A stretch of DNA of 64,000 nucleotides from Haematobia irritans (GCF_050003625.1 NC_134398.1:75507635-75571634), one strand, 5' to 3'; positions 21,841-33,600 are shown, numbered from the stretch's first letter. Notes: generated by a model not told the origin, from the sequence alone. Translations and numbers: made by a program.

Positions 21841-22949
21841 ATGGCTATGCGCCGAAAGTTTCTGTTTGGCTACAATCAAATTGTAACCTTTTGCAACCAG
21901 CTTCAGCAGCAAAATACAGAGACGTTGACGGTTCAACGTCTAGAGATTAAGGAAATTCGATGAGGCCTGCTCGAAATATGAGCAATGTAAGGAAAGCATA
22001 CGGGTAGCCATCGCCTCTGGAACTCAACAGGAGCCTAGCGTCGATCAGCTGCCCCTGCCCCAAGTGAGTGTTCCTACTCTGAAATTGCCACCCTTTGACA
22101 CACCACCCTTCGAGGGAGGATACTCTAAATGGCCGGCATTTAGAGACATTTTCTCCGCGGTTTTCGGTAATCATCCGCGTTTATACCCAGTTCAAAAGTT
22201 GTATCACCTTCGCGGTAAGACTCGAGGGGAGGCAAACGATATAGTGAAGAATTTCGAATTAACCGATGCGAACTTTAGTTTAGCATGGGAGGCATTGATA
22301 AATCGCTATGAGAATAAGCGAATTTTGGTGAATCAGCAAATGAAGAAGCTTTTTTCAATTCAAGCTGTTTCGAGCGAGTCGCCAAAATCAATTCGGTTGA
22401 TTCAGAGTGCCATAAGCCTAGCAAATTTTCAAATCTTACGACATATCCGTCAAGAACTGGGATCCAGTTCTGATCCACATTTTCTCCTCAAAAATTCCCG
22501 ACGATACTTTACGGGCCTGAGAAGATTCCTTGGCAAACCACAAGGAATTGCCTTCGTGGCAGCAAATGGACGCATTCCTTTCAAATAGAACTGAAAAATT
22601 AGAGACAGTCTTAGACTTCCGAAAACCCAATACCAAGGATAATCATCACCCGAAGTCTCAATCATTCCATGTATCCGAGACACAACAAAACCGTGACCCT
22701 AGCTGCAAAAAATTTAAGCAGAATCACTGATTAATATCTTGTATGCATTTCAAATCTTTATCCACGCAAGAACGTACCAAATACGCTATGGAGAACAAAT
22801 ATTGTCTAAACTGCTTATCGCCTAATCATTTTAAATCTAATTGCACGAGCAAGAAAGTGTGTACAAAATGTAAGGGGAAACATCACACGATGTTGCACTC
22901 AGAAACGATGCACAAAATCATCAGCAAGGGAGTGGTCCCCGCGATCTGA
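21841..22949 (+). pseudogene. BEL Gag (capsid-like region and zinc knuckles)
   Basis: The frame starts MAMRRKFLFGYNQIVTF at 21841 and shifts by one base near 21955. It then runs through the Gag core typical of BEL/Pao (LPPFDTPPFEGGYSKWPAF; LRGKTRGEAND; WEALINRYENKR). It breaks again after about 22450 and resumes at 22743 with knuckles CLNCLSPNHFKSNC and CTKCKGKHHTMLH. Gag packages element RNA in cytoplasmic particles. At least two frameshifts and one stop make it non-functional. Confidence 0.8.
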
Positions 22950-22955
22950 CATTGG

Positions 22956-25542
22956 ATGGGCCATCAACTTCAAACAGAAGTCAGGAAAACGCGTTTCTCA
23001 ATACCACAGAAAGGGTCGAAGAAATTAACACACTTTTTTTCGAAAAGTGAGAATACAACGATTTTGCCCACAGCAAGAATTTTTTTAGAACATTGTGGTG
23101 AGCTTTTCGCAATTAGAGCGCTTTTGAACGCAGGGTCCGAACGAAGCTTTGTCTCCAAACGGATTCAACAAAGGTTGTCCATCCCGATTGAAACCCACAA
23201 CGCTCAAATTTAGGGATTGGGGGGTACAGTCGTAAGCAGTTGCAAGGGGAAATGTGTCCTTACGTTAAAGGCCCCGAAATCCGATTTCACCATTGTAATC
23301 GAGGCGTTGATCGTATCAAGCTTAGCCCATTTCTTGCCTTCAAGGAAGTGAGAAGTTTGGACCTCGCAGACCCATTTTTCCATAAATCAGCTCCAATCGA
23401 TACGATCATTGGTAGCGATTACCTTCCTTTTATCAATAAAACAGGGACAATCCTTCAAATTGGTGGTGGTTTGGAGGCACGAGAATCTCAGTTCGGTTGG
23501 TACCTGTCAGGTCCAGCAGATTCCGAAAAGGTCAACACGTTTTCAACTATGGTGTCCGTATCGGACGCTTCGGCTCTACACGAGCAGCTAAAGAAATTCT
23601 GGGAACTCGAAGAAGTAGGGAAACCTCAGTCCAAATCTGATTCCGACATATGGTGTGAGAATTTATACAAATCGACGACTTATCGACAAACTGACGGTCG
23701 ATATGTAGTCCGATTACCATTCAAACAGGAATACCCAACCGACATATCCCTAGGTTCTTCGCGGCACATAGCTTTCGCTCAGTACGTGCGGATGGAGAAG
23801 AATTTAAGCAAGTCACCAGACCTAAAGCAGGAATACGACATAGTTCTCCGCGAATACGAAGAGCTGGGCCACATGAAACTCATTAAGTCGAATGCAGAAA
23901 ACTGCGAGCATGAACAAAACTACTTTCTTCCACATCACGCAGTCGTCCGCCCAGAGAGTAAGTCCACGAAAGTACGCGTAGTATTCAACGCGTCAAAAAA
24001 AAAAAAAACGACGAGTGGACACTCCTTAAACGACGTGCTCCACTGCGGGCCAATTTTGCAGCAAGACCTGGTTAAGTTTCTACGAAACTGGCGGTACTAT
24101 CAATTTGTGTTCAACGGAGACATCCAGAAAATGTACCGCCAGATATGGGTCCATGAAGACGACCAAATTTTATTTCGTCCCGCACCGAACAAGCCAGTAC
24201 AAAATTTTCGATTAAAAATAGTAACCTTTGGCGTGAATGCCGCCCCATTCCTCGCGATTAGAACATTGTTGGAATTAAGTGAAGATAGTCAAACACTGTA
24301 CCCAAAAGCTTCCTGCATTTTGCAACAGGAAGTTTATGTTGACGACATCTTATCAGGCGCCCATTCCCTCGCGGAAGCACAAGTCAAGCAGTCCCAGCTT
24401 CATCCGCTGGATTTCCCCTCAAGAAAATAACGTCCAATAGCAAAGTTCTCTTACAATGCTGGCCCCGGGAAGATCTCCTCGACGAAGAATTTTTAAACAT
24501 AGAGGAACACAGTGCTATGAAAACACTCGGTATACGATGGAATGCCATGACAGATTCCTTTTATTATAACGTCGATTCCATAGAAGTTACACCACATACA
24601 ACGAAAAGGAAAATACTGTCTACCATTGCAAAGCTCTTCGATCCGTTCGGTTGGCTGGGGCCCACAATAGTAATCGCGAAGATTTTAATGCAAGACCCAT
24701 GGAGTGAAAAGCTAGGGTGGGATGACGAGGTCCCACCACCTATTCTGAAAAGAAGGGGTTCTTTTGCCGAAAATCTACATAAGGTGTCCGTAGTTAGGAT
24801 TCAACGATGGGTTCGATATTCACCTCGAGCGTCTGTACAAATTCATGGCTTCAGCGACGCCTCAGAGAAGGCTTATTGAGCTGCAGTGTACATACGAGTT
24901 CTAGATAATGACGAAGAACCTCATGTCAATCTTCTTGTTGCGAAAACAAAGGTAGCTCCCGTAAAAAAGACTACGATTCCGAAATTGGAGCTGTGTGACG
25001 CCGAACTGCTCACACGCCTTGTTCATCAAGTAGTGCAAGAGGTCGACTTCAAATACGAGTTATTTCTTTGGACGGATTCGTCGATTGTCCTCGGGTTGCT
25101 ACAAAAATCGCCTCAGACGCTCAAGACCTTCGTGGCCAATCGCGTCAGCGAAATTCCCAATATGGTTAATGTAAATCAGTGGAACTATGTGAAGACGGAC
25201 GAAAATCCAGCCGATCTTGGCTCACGAGGATGTCGAATCTGGTGGCATGGACCTTCGTGGCTATCACAACCTCACGAACACTGGCCCAAACCACGCACAT
25301 TCGCGCCAACAGATTTAGAGGTAAAACGAGTGGCAACATATCACATCACAATCGACGGGGAAGAAATAATTTCAAGATTTTCGTCGCTCAAACGCTGCCT
25401 ACGAGTGACAAGCTACATATTTAGATTTTACAACGCCTGCAAAAGAAAACCAGTCTGTACCAGTACCTTCGAAATCCATGCAAAATACATACAGTCCACA
25501 AAACCTTACCGACACACAGTAATTGCCTTCACCTCGCGTTAG
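22956..25542 (+). pseudogene. BEL Pol: protease, RT and RNase H, integrase missing
   Basis: Protease: ALLNAGSERSFVSKR near 23120 (usual D replaced by N), then IIGSDYLPFI and FGWYLSGP. RT: KVRVVFNASKK, NGDIQKMYRQI and YVDD near 24340. A frameshift follows at about 24405. RNase H: HGFSDASEKAY, then a stop at 24878; WTDSSIVLGLL; ENPADLGSRGC. It ends at 25542 with RHTVIAFTSR. No HHCC or DDE integrase follows before the 3' ORF, so about 1.2 kb compared with 39605-40713 is missing. Confidence 0.85.
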
Positions 25543-25596
25543 AACAGCTCCACTTGTATTTTGATCACCTACCATCTACCTCTTAATCATTTGTAC

Positions 25597-25626
25597 GCAC
25601 TTCTTTCTATTTTTTTTTACTTTCAG
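25597..25626 (+). promoter_or_regulatory. Strong splice-acceptor-like site before the BEL 3' ORF
   Basis: A run of about 25 pyrimidines (TTCTTTCTATTTTTTTTTAC) ends in TTTCAG at 25626, six bases before the ATG at 25633 in the good start context ATCACCATG. This is where a spliced subgenomic RNA for a 3' ORF would join. Not proven. Confidence 0.5.
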
Positions 25627-25632
25627 ATCACC

Positions 25633-26445
25633 ATGCCCAGATGTCACTTATGTAACACCTCCCATCAGCTCAAATACTGTTCATTCTTTCTCGCACTGCA
25701 CGTTGCACTACGCCATCGAACTCTGGAGAAAGCGAATATGTGCTTGAACTGCTTGGCACATGCACACACAGTGGAAGAGTGTGACAGCCCCATCCGGTGC
25801 CGTTATTGCGGCTCTAACCACCACTCTTTACTCCAGGTTCACCCATCAGGCCAGGCAGAAGAACAGGCTCCAGACCTTGAGGCCCAAAACGAACGATGCC
25901 CCAAAGCCAAGAATCAATATCGTTTGTTAACACCACAACCAGCAATTAAGGTCATTCGCACTGAAGTTACTTGGGGTGAATTCGAGGCAACTTTTACCAT
26001 AATGATCAGACCGAAGTCGAAGCATTCAGTGATGTTACGCAGTGCCACTTCAAATTTCCCAGGATTTACGCCAAATTATAGACCAGATGGAACCCCGTAC
26101 GGCCGGTTCACCGCTCAAAGCATGCGTTCCCCATTTGAAATGATTCTACCACTGGTGGATAAACTAGATTTCGAGTTACCAGAGCCCATTGGTGACACTC
26201 GGCTTCGCGCCCACTTAAATTTTTTAGTACCCCTTGCCCATGATAATTTTCATGACGAAAGTGACATTCACATAATCATTGGAGGAAAGTCATGGGAGCA
26301 CATCAAGAAGACGGATGGAATTAAGCAAGATGTCTCTCTACCTGTCGCCCAGGCGACCGACTTTGGATGGGTGATACTAGGAACCTGGACAGGCTGTGCT
26401 TGCTCCCGTCACGAAGGACAAAACCCCATTCCTCTCCCACGCTGA
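25633..26445 (+). CDS. BEL 3' ORF: zinc knuckles plus degenerate retropepsin-like domain
   Basis: 270 codons, ATG at 25633, uninterrupted. Residues 1-70 contain three Cys/His sets: RCHLCNTSHQLKYC, CLNCLAHAHTVEEC and CRYCGSNHHSLL. The remainder aligns in layout with a BEL protease region (IHIIIGGKSWEHI, then ATDFGWVILGTW at the end, like IIGSDYLP...FGWYLSG in Pol) but shows no D-[ST]-G catalytic triplet. It lies after RNase H and before the polypurine tract, the env position, yet has no signal peptide or membrane span. A homologue follows integrase in the second BEL (40768-41638). A paralogue of the Gag-knuckle/protease unit is the simplest reading; its function is unknown. Confidence 0.75.
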   Translation: MPRCHLCNTSHQLKYCSFFLALHVALRHRTLEKANMCLNCLAHAHTVEECDSPIRCRYCGSNHHSLLQVHPSGQAEEQAPDLEAQNERCPKAKNQYRLLTPQPAIKVIRTEVTWGEFEATFTIMIRPKSKHSVMLRSATSNFPGFTPNYRPDGTPYGRFTAQSMRSPFEMILPLVDKLDFELPEPIGDTRLRAHLNFLVPLAHDNFHDESDIHIIIGGKSWEHIKKTDGIKQDVSLPVAQATDFGWVILGTWTGCACSRHEGQNPIPLPR

Positions 26446-26455
26446 GGCGGGAGTA

Positions 26456-26944
26456 TGTTGAAGACAGTTCAACAAATTACGATGACGAGACCGAGTGATC
26501 TGGACTCGCTCCAAATAAACTTTATTTTCCTTATTTCTTTTTTTTGTGTCTCAACAATTTCTCTTAATTCAAGCAAATGAAATGTTCTCTTTAGTTTGAC
26601 TTTTTTTTATTATCATTTTCTTTCTCTTTATTCTTCGTTAAAATTGAATTTACTGTTTGTTTTCTAACGGCCCAGGTGGCATATATATTATAGATGTAAG
26701 ATTAGTATCGTTTTGAAATTCATCAGAAAGGTCACGAAGACCAAATAAATGAATTATTAAAATTGAACTCCAACTCTTTAATTACGAAAAGGGTTAGGCC
26801 GCGCGCAAAGCAAAACGACGCACTCGAAGAAGAAACAAAACGACTTCTGGTTCATCCTCGAATGGACGGAAGTATTTGAAATACGCCAAAAAAGAAACAA
26901 AGCCCTTTTAATTCACATCACTTGGATTGAATGGCATTTATTCA
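26456..26944 (+). repeat. BEL 3' LTR
   Basis: 489 bp, TGTTGAAG to TTATTCA, preceded by the purine tract GAGGCGGGAGTA and followed by ATACC. An AATAAA polyadenylation signal lies near 26742. Uninterrupted counterpart of 18584-20386. Confidence 0.93.
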
Positions 26945-26957
26945 ATACCATTTTCCT
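26945..26957 (+). repeat. Family B repeat, part 3 of 4
   Basis: Thirteen bases: ATACC (BEL duplication) and ATTTTCCT (left copy of the hAT duplication). It is the piece of family B caught between two insertions. Confidence 0.8.
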
Positions 26958-27515
26958 TAGGCTGTCCATTACATCTCTGTTAAAGAGAACATGTTCTCTT
27001 TTTGTGTTCGTATCTTTTTGTTCACCTTCTTTTTTTGGTGCCGTATTTTTATGTCCAATAGTGCTCTTTATGTACTCTATTTCAAAAAAACTCCTAGATT
27101 GATGGAATTTTATTTATTTAGTAGGAATTCGCCACAATTGTTCGCCACTAATTGTTTACTGGGTTAAATCTGTTGACATATTAAAGGCCGGAACACAATT
27201 GCGACGTTTCGACGTACGGCGTAAAAGTTAGAAATAGATGTAATTGGACGTACGACGTAAATACGCCAATACGTTGTCGTCGTCAATTTATTTTGTTTAT
27301 TTTTTAAGGAAGTGTGATTCTTTTTGTCTTTTATTGTTTTATTATATATTTATTTCGTTGTTTCTATCATTTGAAACTATTATTATTTTAATTTTAACAT
27401 CAATAAAATTATTAATTATTTAATAAAGAATTTTTTATTGTAAACTCTTTTTTAGTTAAAATGTTCTCTTTTTTAAAGCGAAATTTCTCTTTTGAAAATT
27501 ATCCAGGAAACCCTA
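26958..27515. mobile_element. hAT-like non-autonomous element
   Basis: 558 bp with ends TAGGCTGTCC and GGAAACCCTA (8 of 10 positions complementary), flanked by the exact 8-bp duplication ATTTTCCT at 26950-26957 and 27516-27523. An 8-bp duplication is the hAT hallmark. The interior has GACGTACG/CGTACGTC-type words and no transposase frame. Confidence 0.85.
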
Positions 27516-27911
27516 ATTTTCCTTGTAAAATCGCCACTGCTTAGTCGAAAAGTTGTAAAAATGACTATAATTTTCCTAAACTTCTAATACATATATATCG
27601 AGCGATAAATCATAAATAAACTTTTGCGAAGTTTCCTTAAAATTGCTTCAGATTTAAATGTTTCCCATATTTTTTACTAACATTGTGTTCCACCCTAGTG
27701 CATTAGCCGACTTCAATTTTAAGTCTATAGATTTTGTAGAAGTCTATCAAATTCTGTCCAGATCGAGTGATACTAAAATGTATGTATTTGGGACAAACCT
27801 TTATATATAGCCCCCAACACATTTGACGGATGTGATATGGTATCGATAGATCTACAAAGCGGTGCGGGGTATAATATAGTCGGCCCCGCCGACTTTAGAT
27901 TTTCCTTACTT
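27516..27911 (+). repeat. Family B repeat, part 4 of 4 (tail)
   Basis: It resumes TTTTCCTTGTAAAATCGCC exactly where the other family-B copies continue. It ends GGGGTATAATATAGTCGG..CCCGCCGACTTTAG, the fixed tail. This closes the element opened at 12345. Confidence 0.85.
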
Positions 27912-28671
27912 TTTTAATAAGGGAATCAATATTAGTGACATACTGTAGGTTCACAATCAACTATATCTCCTAATATCAAACAATTCTGTTCAAATTGTGA
28001 TAAAACTCCCATAACCATGTCCCCCTTAATGTTCTTAAATATGGAAATGCGGTTTTTGCCCAAAACCAATGATTACCCACAAATGAGTACTCTCTCAAAA
28101 AAATCGCTTGTGTAACATATACCCCAAACACATTTTACTTCAAGCACACATATTTTCAGGATTGGTGCAACCAAAATATTGTTTGTATTGTTCAAACATA
28201 TTATGTTTCAACTTAGAGCATACACTGGTAGTAAAAAATTTTAATGAAATTTTCTTTGGGTGGATATATTTTACTTCCATTATTTTACTTGCAGCATACT
28301 CTCTAGGTGTCTCTTTCTAAACACATATATGTTTATAGGCTATTTCCAAATTTTTATATGTTTGCATCTAAGCATATTATATTTACAAACATTTTATGCC
28401 CCAAACATAATATATTCTAACATATTAACATATATGTCCCAAACATGTTATGCTAGTTTATGAACATTATATGCCTGCACTTAAAAATATTGTGTTAAAA
28501 AAATTGAGTTCCAAACATATATTTTTTACACCCAAACATATGAAAAACAGTCTTTTTCGTCTGTGTATGTATACTAATTCGGTAGTTTAGGGTATGATAT
28601 AGTCGGCCCCGCCCGACTCTCTACTTTAGTACTTGTTTAATACTGGACTCAATATTAGTAGCATACTAACT
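27912..28671 (+). repeat. Family C tail interrupted by a T-family MITE
   Basis: The family-C sequence ends GGGTATGATATAGTCGGCCC near 28605. A T-family copy (28090-28568), with degenerate ends CTCTCTCAAAAAAATCG and CGTCTGTG and TA on both sides (TA before 28090; TATG after), sits inside it. Open frames here consist of repeat words. Confidence 0.6.
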
Positions 28672-29285
28672 CTGTACACAGTTAGAAAAATATGTTTTTC
28701 ATATGTTACGATACAAACAAAATGTGTTTCGGGCAGCATTTTTAAACACAATATATTTAAGTGCAAAAATGTAATGTTCCTAAACTAGCATTAAATGTTT
28801 GGGACGTATATGTCAATATGTTAGAATATATTATGTTTAGGACAAGAATGTTTCATAAAAATAATATGTATGAATGTAAACATATATAAATTTACAAATT
28901 TCGAGTAAACATATATATGTTGTGATATTTTATTCAGGGAGCGAGAGAATCAAAAGAGAGCAATTTTTGTGAAACTGCTTGTATGTTGTTTCGGAAAACT
29001 GTTTTACGTGTTCATTTCTTTTGGCTGTGCGCTTGGCATGTTAATAAGGCTTCGCCAAAAATTTGATATGCTTAAGTCTAAATCTTATTTAATTTGAACA
29101 TTAAATTGCATAATCGGAGTAAAGAGAATAAACATTGTGAACCAAGAGAATAGACATTTAAACAAAACAGCATGTGTTTTTGGCTTGAGAGCAGCAATTT
29201 AAGGACATGTGTTTTGTTTATAATATTGGCATTATGCGCACAATTTGTTTGTTGGTTCGTCAAAAGAAATCGGAACGTATGACGA
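28672..29285. repeat. T-family element, one half
   Basis: It starts near CACAGTTAGAAAAATATG and follows, in reverse, the right half of the longer copy at 43629-46033 up to GAAATCGGAACGTATG, i.e. to the point where that copy has its tRNA-like block. Non-coding. The left half is missing. Confidence 0.6.
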
Positions 29286-29420
29286 GTAAGTCAAAATATT
29301 TAGCAAGAAAGGAAATTAAACAAAAACAGTGGAAAATATATGAAAATTACAAAGGGATCTTCAGAAAAAAAAAATAAGTTTAATTCCTCTTTGTTAATAT
29401 GTAGTCCAATAATATTATTT

Positions 29421-30644
29421 ATACCCTTCACCACTACTGTGGTACAGGGTATAATAAGTTTGTGCATTTGTATGTAACGCCAAGAAATAGTAGTCATGGA
29501 CCCATCTTGTAGTATACCGATTAAATTCTGAGTCGATTTAGCGATGTCCGTCTGTCCGTATATGTAATTTTGTGCACAAAGTACAGGTCGCAGTTTAAGT
29601 CTGATTGTCCTCAAATTTGGCATGACGTCTTTCTTCGGGTCAAAGACAATCGCTATTGATTTTGGAAAAAATCGGTTCATATTTAGATATAGCTGCAATA
29701 TATATTTATCACCGATTTAATCATAATTCACGTATTTATGAACCGATGTTCTTCAAATTGCGTACATCTAAATATTTTACCAGTCCCGTAAAATCTGCAA
29801 AATATCAGCTAAATCGGTTTAGATTCATATATAGCTCCCATATATATCTTTCGTCCGATTTGGACTTATATGGCCCTAAAAGCCAGAGTTTTACCTTGAT
29901 TTGCTTAAAATTTTGCACAACGAGTACGTTTAATAGTATCGTTAAATGTGCCAAATTTAGTTGAAATCGGTTCAGATGTAGATATAGCTCCCATATATAT
30001 CTTTCGTCCGATTTGGACTTATATGGCCTCAAAAGCCAGACTTTTGTCCTGATTTGCTTAAAATTTTGCACAAGGAGTGCGTTTAATAGTATCGTTAATT
30101 GTGCCAAATTTAGTTGAAATCGGTTCAGATTTACATATAGCTCCCATATATAGCTTTCGCCCGATTTACACTCATATGACCACAGTGGCCAATCTTTTAC
30201 CCCGATTTAATTAAAATTTTGCACAGGGAGTAGAATTAGCATTATAGCTATGCGTGCCAAATTTGATTGAAATCGGTTCAGATTTAGATATATCTCCCAT
30301 ATATAGCTTTCGCCCGATTTACCCTCATATGACCACAGAGGCCAATTTTTAACTCCGATTTAGTTGAAATTTTGCACAGGGAGTAGAATTGTAGCTATGT
30401 GTGCCAAATTTGGTTGAAATCGGTTCAGATTAAATATAGCTCCCATATATATGTTTTTCTGATTTCGACAAAAATGGTCAAAATACCAACATTTTCATTG
30501 TAAAATCGCCACTGCTTCGTCGAAAAGTTGTAAAAATGACTCTAATTTTCCTAAACTTCTAATACATATATATCGAGCGATAAATCATAAATAATATTTT
30601 GCGAAGTTTCCTTAAAATTGCTTCAGATTTAAATGTTTCCCATA
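29421..30644 (+). repeat. Family B-related repeat array
   Basis: It opens ATACCCTTCACCACTACTGT and then has seven or so units around AAATCGGTTCAGATTTAG. It closes with the family-B mid-tail (CATTGTAAAATCGCCACTGC) and stops at GTTTCCCATATTT, where a new copy starts. Frames that look open on either strand are repeat shadows. Confidence 0.65.
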
Positions 30645-31601
30645 TTTATACCCTGCGCCATACTGTGGAACAGGGTATTATAAGTTAGCGCATATGTTTG
30701 TAACACCCAGAAGGAGACGAGATAGACACATGGTGTCGTTGGCAATAATGCTCAGGGTGGGTCCCTGAGTCGATATAACCATGTCCGTCCGTCTGTCTGT
30801 GAACACATTTTTGTGATCAAAGTCTAGGTCGCAATTTAAGTCCAATAGTCTTCAATAGCCTTGGCACATGTTCCTAATTTGGGACAGAATAGAATCCTAT
30901 TGATTTTGGAAGAAATCGGTTCAGATTTAGATATAGCTCCCATATATATCTTTCGCCCGATATGCACTAATATTGACCCAGCAGCCAGAGTTTTATACCG
31001 ATTTGCTTGAAATTTTGTACAAACATAACACTTAGTCAGCCAGAGTTTTGCCCCAATTTGGTTGAAATTTTGCACAGGGAGTAGATTTAGCATTGTAGCT
31101 ATGCGTGCCAAATTTGGTTGAAATCGATTCAGATTTAGATATAGCTCCCATGTATATCTTTCGCCCGATATGCACTTATATGGACCCAGAAGCCAGAGTT
31201 TTATCCCGATTAGCTTGCAATTTTGCACAAGGAGTACAATTGGTGTATAGTCACGTGTGCCAAATTTGATTGAAATCGGTTCAGATTTAGATATAGCTCC
31301 CATATATATCTTTCGTCCGATTTGGACTTATATGGCCTCAAAAGCCAAAGTTTTGCCCTGACTTGCTTCAAATTTTGCACAAGGAGTACGTTAAATAGTA
31401 TCGGTAATTGTACCAAATTCGGTTGAAATCGGTTTAGATATAGCTCCCATATATTTTTCGCCCGATTTACACTCATATGACCACAGAGCCAATTTTTAAC
31501 TCCGATTTGGATGAAATTTTGCACAGGGAGTAGAATTAGCATTCTAGCTATGCGTGCCAAATGTGGTTGAAATCGGTTCAGATTTAGATATAGCTCTCAT
31601 A
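30645..31601 (+). repeat. Family B repeat, 5' part
   Basis: It starts ATACCCTGCGCCATACTGTG and has about five internal units. It stops in a unit at CTCTCA, where the mariner at 31604 entered. Sequence right of the mariner is not family B, so the copy also lost its 3' part. Confidence 0.7.
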
Positions 31602-31603
31602 TA

Positions 31604-32536
31604 AAGGGTGATTTGTTAAGAGCTTGATAACTTTTTAAAAAAAAAAAACGCATAAAATTTGCAAAATCTCATCGGTTCTTTATTTGAAACGTTAGATTGG
31701 TCCATGACATTTACTTTTTGGAGATAATTTCATTTAAATGTTGACCGCGGCTGCGTCTTAGGTGGTCCATTCGGAAAGTCCAATTTTGGGCAACTTTTTC
31801 GAGCATTTCGGCCGGAATAGCCCGAATTTCTTCGGAAATGTTGTCTTCCAAAGCTGGAATAGTTGCTGGCTTATTTCTGTAGACTTTAGACTTGACGTAG
31901 CCCCACAAAAAATAGTCTAAAGGCGTCAAATCGCATGATCTTGGTGGCCAACTTACCGGTCCATTTCTTGAGATGAATTGTTCTCCGAAGTTTTCCCTCA
32001 AAATGGCCATAGAATCGCGAGCTGTGTGGCATGTAGCGCCATCTTGTTGAAACCACATGTCAACCAAGTTCAGTTCTTCCATTTTTGGCAACAAAAAGTT
32101 TGTTAGCATCGAACGATAGCGATCGCCATTCACCGTAACGTTGCGTCCAACAGCATCTTTGAAAAAATACGGTCCAATGATTCCACCAGCGTACAAACCA
32201 CACCAAACAGTGCATTTTTCGGGATGCATGGGCAGTTCTTGAACGGCTTCTGGTTGCTCTTCACTCCAAATGCGGCAATTTTGCTTATTTACGTAGCCAT
32301 TTAACCAGAAATGAGCCTCATCGCTGAACAAAATTTGTCGATAAAAAAGCGGATTTTCTGCCAACTTTTCTAGGGCCCATTCACTGAAAATTCGACGTTG
32401 TGGCAGATCGTAAGTCTATTCATGATGAAATGTCAAAGCATACTGAGCATCTTCCTCTTTGACACCATGTCTGAAATCCCACGTGATCTGTCAAATACTA
32501 ATGCATGAAAATCCTAACCTCAAAAGAATCACCCTT
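31604..32536 (-). mobile_element. DD41D mariner, second internally deleted copy
   Basis: 933 bp, same ends as 19008-20314, flanked by TA at 31602-31603 and 32537-32538. It lacks about 374 bp of the N-terminal coding half. The junction near 32411 (GATCG/TAAGTCTATTC) differs by a few bases from that of the 1629-2563 copy, so the two deletions are separate events. Confidence 0.92.
31711..32364 (-). pseudogene. DD41D transposase, catalytic half only (second copy)
   Basis: 217 open codons with the same three Asp motifs as the intact protein. The ATG left by the deletion is out of frame with the catalytic part. The C-terminus reads EIISKK instead of EIIFKK. Pseudogene. Confidence 0.85.
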
Positions 32537-32538
32537 TA

Positions 32539-33600
32539 TTTTGTCTTTGTAAAAATAGTTTTCGAGCGGTGAAAAATGTATGGCGGCAATAAGCATTTGA
32601 ATGGTTCTCAAATACCGCAAACATGTTCTATCATTTAAATGATAGAATTTGAGGCCATTAAATGGTCGGGCAAATCATGTACCTGACCATTCATTTTTTT
32701 TTACTTTTTTACAGGGAAAAAAGTATTTTTATAGGTTAAGTATAGATATGTCTAGAACCATTACATGGCCATAAAGACCATTTACATTTTTTTCGTGGCC
32801 ATTTAATTTTTTAACTTTTTTGCAGCGAAAAGAATTTTATAAAAACATTGAGCAGGTACACACGATTTTCATTTTGCGCGTCAGTCGTGTGTTGATTGTT
32901 TCTTGGAATGGACGGAGAATACGGATTTACTGTGTTTTGTGTTAATTTATTTATTCATAAGTGGCACGTGGTTTTATGTGAACACAAAAAAGGAAAGTGT
33001 AATTGAAAAATATACCTGTTTTTTGTTCTGCATTTTGCTATATGGATCATTTATTTTTATTTGCAGTTACATGATGTATGCGTTTGTACATTTGATGGGC
33101 ACACGATGTAAATATGGAATGATTACTTATTATTGAAATTGAAATAAAATAGTGTGTGTAAAAATATGTGATGTTTGCTTGCACGACATTATAAATACAA
33201 ACAAACAATGAATTAGTTTATAAATAAATAAAAACAAATAAATAAAGTTAATTTTGTGTTTTCTTTTCTCAAGTGGCGTCCTTTTTGCGACGATGAAAAA
33301 AGTTTTTTCATAAAGATCAAAACATCTTAGGTTGTGACCATATTCTTTTAACTAGAAGAAAAACATTTTGAATGAATACCATAACATTTTAAATCGTGAC
33401 CATTGTCCTTTCATTCAAACAAAATTCTTTTTATCAATATAATAACATTTTAGATGAGGACAATTATATTTTTCTTAGAACCATGTTCACTGATCCAACA
33501 TGGTTGCAGGTTAAAATGTTACATGGTCGCCGCAAAAATAGCTCCTATCATATTATTTTGCTCTTTGAATATGATTGTAACAATCATGTTTCTTCTCTGC
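32539..33600. other. Unassigned AT-rich repeat-like DNA
   Basis: It contains GGCCATTTAA/ACCATTTACAT words, a perfect 22-bp palindrome at 32626-32647 (TTCTATCATTT and its complement) and intron-like TTTTTTGCAG sites. A hydrophobic open frame at 32903-33136 has no in-frame ATG until near its end and no homology known to me. Probably an old MITE; ends not defined. Confidence 0.35.

Larger units (their letters stand above)
18584..26944 (+). mobile_element. BEL/Pao retrotransposon, near full length
   Basis: The LTRs begin TGTTGAAG and end TTATTCA. The 5-bp target duplication ATACC is at 18579-18583 and 26945-26949. The order is 5' LTR (with a mariner inside), PBS, long leader, gag, protease, RT, RNase H, a 3' ORF, polypurine GAGGCGGGAGTA, 3' LTR. 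The integrase domain that should follow RNase H is absent. Several frameshifts and stops exist in gag and pol, so it is not autonomous. Confidence 0.92.

Noticed and set aside
22970..23158. Minus-strand frames inside BEL pol and gag
   Set aside because: Antisense shadows of the retroelement proteins.
25633..26445. Envelope glycoprotein in the BEL 3' position
   Set aside because: No signal peptide, transmembrane segment or glycoprotein cysteine pattern; zinc knuckles and a protease-like layout instead.
32903..33136. Small membrane protein
   Set aside because: Hydrophobic, but the frame has no ATG before its last third and lies in AT-rich repeat-like DNA; T-rich DNA gives Phe/Leu/Ile by chance.
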